Origin: Chitinophaga cymbidii
Lineage (GTDB): Bacteria > Bacteroidota > Bacteroidia > Chitinophagales > Chitinophagaceae
Length of the DNA stretch: 64,000 bases
Reading direction: 5' to 3'
Assembly: GCF_007992715.1 (NCBI RefSeq)
Contig: NZ_BKAU01000001.1
Location: forward strand, 434,001-498,000
Numbering within the stretch: the first letter of the stretch is position 1; each line of letters opens with the position of its first letter. Of this stretch, positions 15,393 to 24,137 are shown piece after piece. A program made the translations under genes and the position numbers. The notes beneath the pieces were generated by a model. That model did not search any database. It saw only the letters and a list, made by a program, of their open reading frames with translations, and was not told the origin of the DNA.

Positions 15393-17732
15393 TTATTTCT
15401 TCTCGTTAGCATAAGAATACGGGAAAGCCGCCGGCTTCGTACCCCTCGTTTTCTCCGGCTGAGCGCCCATCGCTACTTTCAGCACACCGCCTTTTTGCAG
15501 GTCAGCATGACTGATCCAGTTCTTCGTATATGCCTTGCCGTTTAGTGAAACGCTTTGCACGTATACATTCTCCTTGCTGTTGCCCGGCGCTTCGATCACC
15601 AGCTTTTTACCGTCTTGCATGGTTACCGTCATTTTCGGGAACAAAGGCGCGCCGAAAACGTACTGGTCTGTACCGGGACAAACGGGATAGAAGCCCATCG
15701 CGGAGAACACGTACCACGCGGAGGTCTGTCCATTGTCTTCATCACCGCAATAGCCGTCCGGGCCGGAATGATACAGCCTGTCCATCACCTGGCGCACCCA
15801 GTACTGCGCCTTCCAGGGCTGGCCGGCGTAGTTGTAGAGGTAGATCATATGCTGGATGGGCTGGTTGCCGTGCGCATACTGGCCCATGTTGGCGATCTGC
15901 ATTTCACGGATCTCGTGGATCACGCCGCCATAATAGCTTTCATCATATACCGGCGCCATGCTGAAAACGGAGTCCAGCATTTCCACAAAGCTTTCTCTTC
16001 CACCCATCAGATCAGCGAGGCCCTGCACGTCGTGGAACACAGACCAGGTGTAGTGCCAGCTGTTGCCTTCAGTGAAAGCATCCCCCCATTTGAAGGGATT
16101 GAAAGGCGACTGGAATTTGCCATCCTTGTTCTTTCCGCGCATCAGTTTTGTTTCGGGATCAAAAAGATTGCGGTAGTTCTGGCTGCGTTTTCTGAAACGT
16201 TCGATCTCTTCTTTCGGGCGTTTCAGCGCGATGGCTAATTTATAAAGAGTGAAATCGTCATACGCATATTCCAGCGTGCGGGCGGCATTTTCATTGACCT
16301 TTACATCGTAAGGCACATAGCCCAGCTCGTTGTAATACTTCACGCCCTTGCGGCCTACGGAAGTCAGCGGGCCTTCGTTCTCGCTGTTTTTCAGCAGCCC
16401 TTCATACAGGGTATTGATATCATAACCACGGATGCCTTTCAGGTAGGAATCCGCGATCAGGGAAGCGGAGTTGGAACCGATCATGCAATCGCGGTGACCG
16501 GGACTGGCCCATTCCGGCAACCAGCCGCTTTCCTTGTAAGTGTTGGCCAGGCCCTCCATGATGTGGCTGTTCAGCTCGGGATACATCAGCGTCAGGAAGG
16601 GGAACTGGGAACGGAAAGTATCCCAGAAACCGTTATCGGTGAACATGTAGCCGGGCAGTACTTCGCCATTGTACGGGCTGTAGTGCACCACTTTGTTCTG
16701 CGCATCGTATTCGTAGAATTTACGCGGGAAAAGCAAAGAGCGGTAGAGGCAGGAATAAAATGTACGCACCTGCTCCACGGTGCCGCCTTCCGGTGAAAGA
16801 CGGCCCAGTTCCTTGTTCCAGCTGTCCTTTGCTTTCTGTTTTGTTACATCAAAAGCATCGTTGGCAAGTTCACGTTTCAGGTTCAGTTCAGCCTGTTCAA
16901 AGCTGATGAAGGAAGACGCTACTTTCAGATGTACTTTTTCGCCTTTGAAAGTTTTGAAGCCAACGATCGCGCCTACGTGGCCGTCTTTCAGCTCCAGCAC
17001 ACCCTTTTCCAGCTTGTCGCCGTTCCATGCGTGCGCAACGGTAAACGGCTTATCGAAATAGATCACGAAGTAGTTCTTGAAGTTCTCCGGAACGCCGCCG
17101 CTGTTGCGGGTGGTGTAGCCGATGATCTTCTTTTCGTCAGGCAGTATTTTGATGTACGAGCCTCTGTCGAATGCGTCCACCACTACAAAGGAGCTGTCCG
17201 CCGCCGGGTAGGTGAGGCGGAATTGCGCAGCTCTTTCGGTGGGCGTGATCTCGGTGGTCACGTCGGCATCCGCCAGGTATACGCTATAGTAATATGGCTT
17301 CGCCACTTCCGCTTTGTGGGAGAACCAGCTGGCGCGTACGTCCTGCTGGAAGCGCAGCTTTCCGGTAACGGGCATGATGGAAAACTGGCCGTAGTCGTTG
17401 ATCCAGGGAGAAGGCTGATGCGTTTGCTTGAAGCCGCGGATCTTGTCCGCCCCGTACTGGTAAGCCCAGCCGTTGCCCATGGTATTGGTTTGCGGCATCC
17501 AGAAGTTCATGCCCCAGGGCGTTGCCACTGCGGGATAGGTGTTACCGTTGGAAAGGCTGACCTTTGAATCGGTACCCATTAGCGGGTTCACCCATTCTAC
17601 GGGATCTTTCACCGATTGTACCGTCTGTGCGCTGGCGTGGAATCCGGCAAACAGCGCGAAAGCACCCCAGAAAGCTGTTTTTACCGGGATGAAATGTTTG
17701 ATTTTATTCACTTTTATCATGCTGATTTTCAT
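15393..17732 (-). CDS. Second GH92 family alpha-mannosidase, divergent active-site loop
   Basis: 779 residues with a signal peptide after a short basic head (TAFWGAFALFAGFHASAQ). GH92 features: WVNPLMGTDSKVSLSNGNTYPAVATPWGMNFW, FTDNGFWDTFRSQFPFL, EGNSWHYTW (acid Glu region), AHGNQPIQHMIYLYNY and GDEDNGQTSAWYVF. Compared with the neighbouring GH92, the loop HGNEPAHH is HGNQPIQH and the NDDCGQM segment is DEDNGQT, so the two probably differ in linkage or substrate. An in-frame ATG at 17720 is an alternative start. A LacI-type gene lies 309 bp upstream on the same strand and is the likely regulator. A -7 box at 17931-17924 suggests an approximately 190-nt leader. Confidence 0.94.
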   Translation of the reverse strand: MKISMIKVNKIKHFIPVKTAFWGAFALFAGFHASAQTVQSVKDPVEWVNPLMGTDSKVSLSNGNTYPAVATPWGMNFWMPQTNTMGNGWAYQYGADKIRGFKQTHQPSPWINDYGQFSIMPVTGKLRFQQDVRASWFSHKAEVAKPYYYSVYLADADVTTEITPTERAAQFRLTYPAADSSFVVVDAFDRGSYIKILPDEKKIIGYTTRNSGGVPENFKNYFVIYFDKPFTVAHAWNGDKLEKGVLELKDGHVGAIVGFKTFKGEKVHLKVASSFISFEQAELNLKRELANDAFDVTKQKAKDSWNKELGRLSPEGGTVEQVRTFYSCLYRSLLFPRKFYEYDAQNKVVHYSPYNGEVLPGYMFTDNGFWDTFRSQFPFLTLMYPELNSHIMEGLANTYKESGWLPEWASPGHRDCMIGSNSASLIADSYLKGIRGYDINTLYEGLLKNSENEGPLTSVGRKGVKYYNELGYVPYDVKVNENAARTLEYAYDDFTLYKLAIALKRPKEEIERFRKRSQNYRNLFDPETKLMRGKNKDGKFQSPFNPFKWGDAFTEGNSWHYTWSVFHDVQGLADLMGGRESFVEMLDSVFSMAPVYDESYYGGVIHEIREMQIANMGQYAHGNQPIQHMIYLYNYAGQPWKAQYWVRQVMDRLYHSGPDGYCGDEDNGQTSAWYVFSAMGFYPVCPGTDQYVFGAPLFPKMTVTMQDGKKLVIEAPGNSKENVYVQSVSLNGKAYTKNWISHADLQKGGVLKVAMGAQPEKTRGTKPAAFPYSYANEKK

Positions 17733-18041
17733 ATTATTAGTTGTCGTATATGCTACAAAATCGATTTAGCACAATGAAAATGGGCCGGCCCAGGAATGGG
17801 CCAGCCGTTAGATGCTACTCTTTATTGTTTGTATGATAAGCACTATATGAATCTTGTGAATATTTTCTGCTGACAGGGAGAATAGGGATAAAATGCTTAT
17901 ACCGCCGCCCCCCAATCTGCATCCAAAGATAATTGAAGTATTGAATATTTTCTTTGTTCGCCGGGCAAGATACTCTTATCTTCCGAGAATTTCATATCAG
18001 CCGCCCATTTTCTTATGCCGGTTCTCTTCATGTGCCCTCTT
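17733..18041. other. Leader/promoter region between LacI gene and GH92 gene
   Basis: A 309-bp gap without a credible gene. It contains the -7 box TATCTTTG (minus strand, 17931-17924). Nearer the GH92 start there is a small GC-rich hairpin, GGCCCA-TTCC-TGGGCC on the minus strand, near 17782-17802. The rest is unremarkable AT-rich sequence. Confidence 0.55.
17924..17931 (-). promoter_or_regulatory. Bacteroidota -7 promoter box for the second GH92 gene
   Basis: TATCTTTG on the minus strand, an exact TAnnTTTG match, about 190 nt upstream of ATG 17732. No clear -33 element was found. Confidence 0.5.
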
Positions 18042-19079
18042 TTATGCTGATCCTCTCGGGATGAATTTTCCCGGCAGATGCACCTGGTTGACCTTCGCCG
18101 GCGGCCTGTTCTTGTCCAGCTGCTGCATCAGCAGGCTCATCGCTGTTTTCGCGATCTCTTCTATCGGCTGCTGTACCACTGTGATGCCCGGCGGATACAA
18201 GCGGAAGATATCATGATCGTCGAAGCAGACCATCGCCAGGTCTTCCGGTATCTTCAGGCCAAGCCCCGCAATGCTTTCCAGCCCGAGGATGCCGAGGTAG
18301 TTGGTGGAAAAGAATATCGCGTCCATATCCTTGTTCTCGCGGATGAAATCCTGTATCAGCGCAATTGCTTCTTCACGGGGACTGTTGTAAGACAGCTTCA
18401 GCACCTGCTTGTTGCGCACCGCGATATTATGATCGCGCAGCGTTTCCTTGTAACCCTGCAAACGTTGCTGCACCTGTATCAGCTCCATGTCTACCGTAAT
18501 GAACCCGATCTTGCGGTATCCCTTTTTCAGCAGGTATTCCATCCCTTCCTTCACGCCGTCATAATTATTGATAAGCACATAAGGCACCTGCAGCTCCGGA
18601 AAATAGCTGTCCATCAGCACAATGGGGCGCTTGTGGGCCAGCAGCTGCTCGATGTCTTTTTCCATGCCCGCCGCGGGCGTGATCAGGTAGCCGTCCACCT
18701 GCTGGCGGGACAGCATGCGGATCAGTTCGCTGCCCTTGCTGGCATTATTCTCCGTACTGCAATACACGATCTTGTAACCAAAGCGGTCTGCCTCCGATTC
18801 CACCACCCGCGCAAGCGCCGCGAAGAAGCTCCCCGAAATGCTTTCCACGATAAGGCCCAGGGTCTTCGACTGGCCGGTGCGCAGGTTCACCGCCACGTGA
18901 TGCGGCTGGTAGCCGGTCTTCTTTACAACGGCCATGACCCTTGCGGCCAGCTCCTCGCTGATGCGCATCTGCCGGGCTTTTCCGTTCAACACGAATGATA
19001 CGGTGGATGGCGCTACACCAGCCATGCGGGCCACGTCTTTCAGGGAAAGCCGTTTCATTTCGGGGCCTTTATCTTTCAT
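18042..19079 (-). CDS. LacI-family transcriptional regulator
   Basis: 345 residues. The N-terminal LacI helix-turn-helix (SLKDVARMAGVAPSTVSFVLNGK, about 11-33) and hinge helix (YQPHHVAVNLRTGQSKTLGLI) precede a two-lobed sugar-binding domain of the periplasmic-binding-protein fold to the C-terminus (QQPIEEIAKTAMSLLMQQL). An internal ATG at 19058 is a possible alternative start. It lies upstream of the second GH92 gene on the same strand and most likely controls the mannosidase locus. The ligand is unknown. A 15-bp palindrome lies about 60 bp upstream of its start and may be its own operator. Confidence 0.93.
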   Translation of the reverse strand: MKDKGPEMKRLSLKDVARMAGVAPSTVSFVLNGKARQMRISEELAARVMAVVKKTGYQPHHVAVNLRTGQSKTLGLIVESISGSFFAALARVVESEADRFGYKIVYCSTENNASKGSELIRMLSRQQVDGYLITPAAGMEKDIEQLLAHKRPIVLMDSYFPELQVPYVLINNYDGVKEGMEYLLKKGYRKIGFITVDMELIQVQQRLQGYKETLRDHNIAVRNKQVLKLSYNSPREEAIALIQDFIRENKDMDAIFFSTNYLGILGLESIAGLGLKIPEDLAMVCFDDHDIFRLYPPGITVVQQPIEEIAKTAMSLLMQQLDKNRPPAKVNQVHLPGKFIPRGSA

Positions 19080-19136
19080 AATCTGTAGTGCAATTTAAGC
19101 AGCCGGCAATGGCGGCGTAAGCATAATGAAATTGGT

Positions 19137-19151
19137 TTATGACGCTCATAA
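19137..19151. promoter_or_regulatory. 15-bp palindrome upstream of the LacI gene
   Basis: Perfect arms TTATGA and TCATAA separated by CGC. The position, about 58 bp before the LacI start, would suit autoregulation. Assigned by symmetry and position only. Confidence 0.35.
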
Positions 19152-19213
19152 TATCTCGAAGTGCCAAAACCGGAAATTACGGTTAAAATCCGGGATTTAA
19201 AGGGGCTTGATAA

Positions 19214-19253
19214 AAATGAAAAAACGGATACAACCCGCAGGCCGCATCCGTTT
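19214..19253 (-). terminator. Intrinsic terminator after the copper operon
   Basis: On the minus strand the arms AAACGGAT (19253-19246) and ATCCGTTT (19229-19222) enclose a 16-nt loop and are followed by TTTCATTTTT. It lies just past the end of the small HMA-domain gene (ends 19273), so it should end the copA-chaperone transcript. Confidence 0.7.
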
Positions 19254-19272
19254 ACGATGGCTGGTTCCGTTC

Positions 19273-19482
19273 CTATATCTCTTCCGCCTTGTAACCGGCT
19301 TTCTTCACCACATCTTCCACCTCGTCCGCCGTCAGTGTGCCGGTGGAAACGGTCAGTATTTTATCTGGGTTTTCGGTATCTACTTCCCAGTGCGCGATCT
19401 CTTTTTCTCCGTCCAGGAAAGGGGTCACTGATCTGATACAACCGCTGCAATTAATATTGGTCTTGAATTTCAACGTTTTCAT
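19273..19482 (-). CDS. Small heavy-metal-associated (HMA) domain protein, copper chaperone type
   Basis: 69 residues, a single ferredoxin-like HMA domain. The metal site is C12-S-G-C15 in NINCSGCIRSV, followed by the usual second half (VDTENPDKILTVSTGTLTADEVEDVVKKAGY). It is cytosolic and probably hands Cu(I) to the ATPase encoded 32 nt upstream in the same operon. The Met normally preceding the CxxC in CopZ is replaced by Asn, so metal preference is not certain. A terminator follows. Confidence 0.85.
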   Translation of the reverse strand: MKTLKFKTNINCSGCIRSVTPFLDGEKEIAHWEVDTENPDKILTVSTGTLTADEVEDVVKKAGYKAEEI

Positions 19483-19514
19483 TTTGCTGTTTTTTTATGT
19501 CGATGAATGTTTGT

Positions 19515-21731
19515 TTATATGCGGGTCCATTTCAGCCGCAGGCTGTTGCTTACAACGGATACGGAACTGAGCGCCATGGCCGCTCCGGCGATCATCGGGT
19601 TGAGGATGAAACCGGTGGAGGCGTACAGGGCGCCTGCCGCCAGGGGAATACCGATGACATTGTAAATAAAGGCCCAGAAAAGGTTCTGCCGGATGAGCCG
19701 GACTGTTTTGCGGGACAGGCGGATGGCCTTTGGTATCTGCTGCAGGTCGGATGAAATGAGCGTCATCATGGCTACGTCCATCGCAATGTCCGTTCCCTTG
19801 CCCATGGCAATGCTCACGTCCGCCTGCGCCAGCGCCTGGCTGTCATTGATGCCGTCTCCGGCCATGGCAACGGTCTTTCCCTGCTGCTGCAATTCCTTGA
19901 TGAAGCTGGCTTTGCCGTCCGGCAGCAATCCCGCTTTGAAATGACGGATGCCTGTTTCTTTCGCTACGGCTGCGGCGGTCTGCCCGTTGTCGCCGGTGAG
20001 CATGTAAACTTCCACGCCCATCTGCTGCAAACGCTGTATGGCGGCGGCTGATCCGGGCTTCACCTTGTCGGCTATAGCAATCGCCGCAAGCGCTTCCTTA
20101 TCATCCGCAAACCAGATCACGGTGAAAGCCTGTTCCTGCCATTTTTCGGCCTGCTGTTGCAGTGTATCCGTTATGGTTATACCCTGCTCGTCCAGCAGCG
20201 CGCGGTTGCCCGCGTAGAAGGTCTTGCCGGAAAAAGCTCCCTGCACACCGCGTCCTGTAAGGCTTTCGAAGTGTTCCAGCCTCGCGGGATCGAGCGGAAA
20301 ATACTGAACGATGGCTTCTGCCAGCGGGTGCTCGGACTGCGCTTCGAGCCCTGCCAGCACCGGGCCGTATTGCAGCCTGTCCCCGCTTTCGCGCCAGGAT
20401 TCGCCGGCTACTTCGGGGCGGCCTTCCGTGATGGTGCCTGTTTTATCCAGTATCAGCGCTTCCACACGGTATGCTTTCTCCAGGCTTTCCGCGTCCTTGA
20501 TGAGAATGCCGTTCTCCGCACCTTTGCCCATCCCTACCATCACGGCTGTTGGCGTAGCCAGTCCCAACGCACAGGGGCAGGCGATCACCAGCACGGTCAC
20601 CAGCGCCAGCAAGCCCTGCGTGACCCCGTTGCTGCCGCCCCAGATCACCCAGGCCAGGAAAGCCAGCACCGCAATGCCGATCACCACCGGCACAAAGATG
20701 CCCGCGATCTTGTCCACCAGCTTCTGCACCGGCGCTTTGGAGCCCTGGGCTTCCTGCACTTTGCGGATGATCTGCGCGAGCAGGGTGCCGCTGCCCACCT
20801 GTTGGGCGCGGAAACGGAAGCTGCCTTTCTGGTTCAGCGTTCCTGCGAACACCGTGGCGCCTTCTTCCTTGGCAACCGGCACCGGTTCCCCGGTGATCAT
20901 GCTTTCGTCTACGTAAGAACGGCCGCTGACCAGCGTTCCATCCACCGGCACCTGCTCTCCGGGTTTCACCAGCAGCAGGTCGTTCACTTCCACATCACCC
21001 AGCGAAACCACTTCTTCCGCGCCGTTCTTCCCGATGCGTACCACCGTGTTCGGTTGCAGGCTCATCAGCTTTTTGATGGCGGAAGAGGTGGATGCCTTGG
21101 CCTTTTCTTCCAGCATCTTACCCAGTAAAATAAATGCAACGACCACGGCGGCGGCCTCGAAATAAACATGCGCGTGCAATCCGCGGCTGTGCCAGAAAGC
21201 AGGGTTAACGGTGTTGAATACACTAAAAAGATAAGCGATGCCCGTGCTCAGGGCTACCAGCGTGTCCATGTTCGCTTTGCCGTGCCGGGCCTGCTTCCAG
21301 GCATTGATGAAGAACTGGCGCCCGAATACCAGCACCACGGGGGTAGCCAGCGCCCACATGATGTAATTGGCATAAGGCATGTCCATGAAGAACATCCCGA
21401 TGACCACCAGCGGCGCCGAAAAAGCGATCGCCAGCCGGGTTTTGTTACGGAGCGTTGTATAATGCGCCTGCTGATGTTCAGCGAGGCTTTCCTTTGCGGC
21501 GTCATCTGTCAGCAGGTCGTACCCGATGGACTGAATGGCTTTCTTCCAGGCGGCGGGGTCCGCTTCTTCCGGGACGTATTCCACCAGCGCGGTATTATTG
21601 GCGAAGTTCACCGCCGCGGAACGGACGCCCGGCTGCGCGCCAAGCATGCTTTCCACGCTGCCCGCACAGGCCGCGCAGCTCATGCCGGTAACCGGGAAAC
21701 TTTGTTTGAGAGTATGTTCCTTCGTTTGCAT
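19515..21731 (-). CDS. copA: Copper-translocating P1B-type ATPase
   Basis: 738 residues from ATG 21731 (MQTKEHTLKQSF); the frame extends to 21758 but the later ATG sits directly before the first domain. One N-terminal HMA domain (GMSCAACAGSV, C19/C22) is followed by eight membrane helices. The transmembrane metal site is CPC in IACPCALGLATPTA. The phosphorylation motif is DKTGTITEG, then the SEHPLAEAI motif of P1B pumps and GDGINDSQALAQAD. It exports Cu(I) from the cytoplasm. It is co-directional with the small HMA protein. On the minus strand GACCTTTG, one base off the -7 consensus, lies near 21760 and may be its promoter. Confidence 0.95.
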   Translation of the reverse strand: MQTKEHTLKQSFPVTGMSCAACAGSVESMLGAQPGVRSAAVNFANNTALVEYVPEEADPAAWKKAIQSIGYDLLTDDAAKESLAEHQQAHYTTLRNKTRLAIAFSAPLVVIGMFFMDMPYANYIMWALATPVVLVFGRQFFINAWKQARHGKANMDTLVALSTGIAYLFSVFNTVNPAFWHSRGLHAHVYFEAAAVVVAFILLGKMLEEKAKASTSSAIKKLMSLQPNTVVRIGKNGAEEVVSLGDVEVNDLLLVKPGEQVPVDGTLVSGRSYVDESMITGEPVPVAKEEGATVFAGTLNQKGSFRFRAQQVGSGTLLAQIIRKVQEAQGSKAPVQKLVDKIAGIFVPVVIGIAVLAFLAWVIWGGSNGVTQGLLALVTVLVIACPCALGLATPTAVMVGMGKGAENGILIKDAESLEKAYRVEALILDKTGTITEGRPEVAGESWRESGDRLQYGPVLAGLEAQSEHPLAEAIVQYFPLDPARLEHFESLTGRGVQGAFSGKTFYAGNRALLDEQGITITDTLQQQAEKWQEQAFTVIWFADDKEALAAIAIADKVKPGSAAAIQRLQQMGVEVYMLTGDNGQTAAAVAKETGIRHFKAGLLPDGKASFIKELQQQGKTVAMAGDGINDSQALAQADVSIAMGKGTDIAMDVAMMTLISSDLQQIPKAIRLSRKTVRLIRQNLFWAFIYNVIGIPLAAGALYASTGFILNPMIAGAAMALSSVSVVSNSLRLKWTRI

Positions 21732-21806
21732 CTGTTGTTCCTTTTTTTGACAATACAAAGGTCCGACAGATGCAAACGGGAAGCATTATACAATTAAGGG
21801 AAAGAT

Positions 21807-24071
21807 TTATATAGTTTGCGGCTCCTGGGGCTCGCTTTTCACTTCGCTCTTTACCCGGAACAAAGTCGCGATACGGCGGGGATTGCCCACTACCCACACT
21901 ACATCGTTCTCTTCCAGCACCATGTCTGAAATGGGGTTCAGGATGCGCTGGTCCCCACGTTCGATGCCCACCACGAGGCTGCGGGCCAGCTCGCGGATAC
22001 CGGACTGGCGGATGGTCTTATTGTAAACAGCCGCGCCGCGGGCCACTTCGTAACGGCGCAGTTCCACTTCTGTTTTTGCGGGTTTGATATCGGGCAGATG
22101 CTGGTCGATATAATTACGGAAAAGCGTGATCTGTTCGTCCGTACCGATCACCTGCAGCCGGTCGCCGGGATACAGCCGTTCGGATTTTGCGGGAATGGGG
22201 ATCAGTTTTTCCCCCCGTTCTATCAACCCGATATTCACACCGTAACGTTCCCGCAGGCCAAGCTCTTCCAGCGTTTTACCAACGCCTTCCCATTCCGGGC
22301 GCACGTTGAACGAGGTAAGGTGCGCATCCCAGGGCGCCAGCGCCACTTTCGGCTGCTCCATCGCTGCCGCGGCGGCTTCCCTTTCGTTGAAGTTCTTGAG
22401 GAACCTTGCTTCCAGGCGGTTGTAGAAAAGCTGGATCTTTTTTGACAGCAGTATCAGCACCACTACAATCACCATCGTTACGGATGCGGCCATCGTAAAA
22501 GAGAAGAAACGGCCAAGCGTGAAGCCGATATAGAATACGGCCAGGCTGATACGCGCGATGCGCAGCAGCCAGAGCGGCCCTTTGTATTTGTTCTGCGTGC
22601 GGAGGTTCGCGAACGCGGTGGTCTGCACCTGCCGCACCGCAAGCGCCCAAAGGAACGGCATCATCACGATCAGCGTGATAACGGCCGTTATCACCCGTCC
22701 CCATTCCTGGCCGAACCATCCATCTACCTGCGGTAACAAATACAGGGAAGAAAGCAGGCCAATGGCGATGATGATCACGGAAAATACAACAGTATTGATG
22801 GCGTAGCCTTTCAGCACCAGCTGCCAGTCACTGGCCTGGGAGATGGTCTGCGCACCGGTGCTGTAACGCGCCAGCGCGGCCTTCCATTTTCCGGGAATAC
22901 GTTTGTCCAGCCAGTTATAAAACGGCTCCGCCACTTTGATCATATAAGGCGTGGTAAATGTGGACACGGCGGAAACCGCCACGGCAATGGGATACAGGAA
23001 ATCGCTGGTCACTTTCAGCGTGAGGCCGAGCGTGGCAATAATGAAGGAGAATTCCCCGATCTGCGCAAGGCTCATACCTGCCTGCACGGAAGATTTGAGC
23101 GGCTGGCCGGACAATACCGCGCCGATCGTGGTGCTGAGCGTTTTACCGAAAATGGTAATAAGGGTGATCAGGATCACCGGGCCGAGATGGACCTGCAGCA
23201 TTTTGGGATTGATCAGCATGCCTACCGACACGAAGAAGATCGCGCCGAAAAGGTCTTTCACCGATTTCACCAGGTGCTCGATCTTTTCCGCCTGCGTGGT
23301 CTCCGCGAGAATGGAGCCCATGATGAATGCGCCAAGCGCCGCGGAGAAACCTACCTGCGTAGCCAGCACCACCATCAGCAGGCAGAGGCTGACCGAGGTG
23401 ACCAGCAGGGTTTCCTCGCTCATCAGCGATTTTGTTTTCTTTAATAAAGTAGGAATGAAAAAGATGCCTCCGATGAACCAGATGATGAGAAAGAACACCA
23501 GCTTCACCACGGAGATCAGCATCTCCTGCCCTGCGAACTGCTGGCTCACGGCGAGGGTGGACAGTAATACCAGCAGCACGATGGCCACCAGGTCTTCCAC
23601 CACCAGGATGCCGAAGACCAGTCCCGCGAACTTCTGCCCTTTCACGCCCAGCTCGTCAAATGCCCTGATAATGATAGTAGTGGAGGAAATGGACAATACG
23701 CCGCCGAGGAAAATACTGTCCATCTGCGACCAGCCCAACAGCCGGCCGGTGCCGTACCCCAGGCACAGCATCACCAGCACTTCCACCAATGCCGTAATGG
23801 AGGCGGACCCGCCCACCTTCATCAATTTTTTAAAACTGAATTCCAATCCAAGGCTGAACAGTAAAAAGATCACACCGATCTCTGCCCAGACTTCAATATT
23901 GCCTTTCTCTTTGATTGTCGGAAACAAATCAAAATACGGCCCTACCAGGATGCCCGCGATCAGGTAGCCAAGTACCAGCGGCTGCTTCAGCTTTTTGAAG
24001 ATCAGCGTGGTCACGGCTGCTGCCCCCAGGATCAAGGCCAGGTCCATAACAAGATTTGGTAAATGAATCAT
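21807..24071 (-). CDS. CPA2-family cation:proton antiporter with RCK/TrkA-C domains
   Basis: 754 residues. The N-terminal Na+/H+ exchanger domain (about 1-390) has around a dozen helices, with LGYLIAGILVGPYFDLFP, LEFSFKKLMKVGG and ILVVEDLVAIVLLVLL, resembling KefB/KefC. An additional hydrophobic block (about 420-560) follows. The C-terminus holds two TrkA-C-like domains (about 595-660, RYGVNIGLIERGEKLIPIP; and about 680-745, RSLVVGIERGDQRILNPIS). Without a clear GGGxxG nucleotide site, regulation by nucleotide is uncertain. It probably moves K+ or Na+ against protons in the inner membrane. It lies 75 bp upstream of copA on the same strand. Confidence 0.9.
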   Translation of the reverse strand: MIHLPNLVMDLALILGAAAVTTLIFKKLKQPLVLGYLIAGILVGPYFDLFPTIKEKGNIEVWAEIGVIFLLFSLGLEFSFKKLMKVGGSASITALVEVLVMLCLGYGTGRLLGWSQMDSIFLGGVLSISSTTIIIRAFDELGVKGQKFAGLVFGILVVEDLVAIVLLVLLSTLAVSQQFAGQEMLISVVKLVFFLIIWFIGGIFFIPTLLKKTKSLMSEETLLVTSVSLCLLMVVLATQVGFSAALGAFIMGSILAETTQAEKIEHLVKSVKDLFGAIFFVSVGMLINPKMLQVHLGPVILITLITIFGKTLSTTIGAVLSGQPLKSSVQAGMSLAQIGEFSFIIATLGLTLKVTSDFLYPIAVAVSAVSTFTTPYMIKVAEPFYNWLDKRIPGKWKAALARYSTGAQTISQASDWQLVLKGYAINTVVFSVIIIAIGLLSSLYLLPQVDGWFGQEWGRVITAVITLIVMMPFLWALAVRQVQTTAFANLRTQNKYKGPLWLLRIARISLAVFYIGFTLGRFFSFTMAASVTMVIVVVLILLSKKIQLFYNRLEARFLKNFNEREAAAAAMEQPKVALAPWDAHLTSFNVRPEWEGVGKTLEELGLRERYGVNIGLIERGEKLIPIPAKSERLYPGDRLQVIGTDEQITLFRNYIDQHLPDIKPAKTEVELRRYEVARGAAVYNKTIRQSGIRELARSLVVGIERGDQRILNPISDMVLEENDVVWVVGNPRRIATLFRVKSEVKSEPQEPQTI

Positions 24072-24137
24072 GCGCCCGTCTTTTCGTGTTTCGGCTAAAA
24101 TAGTGAAAAAAAACGGGAGGGCTGACGGGCTGGCAGG

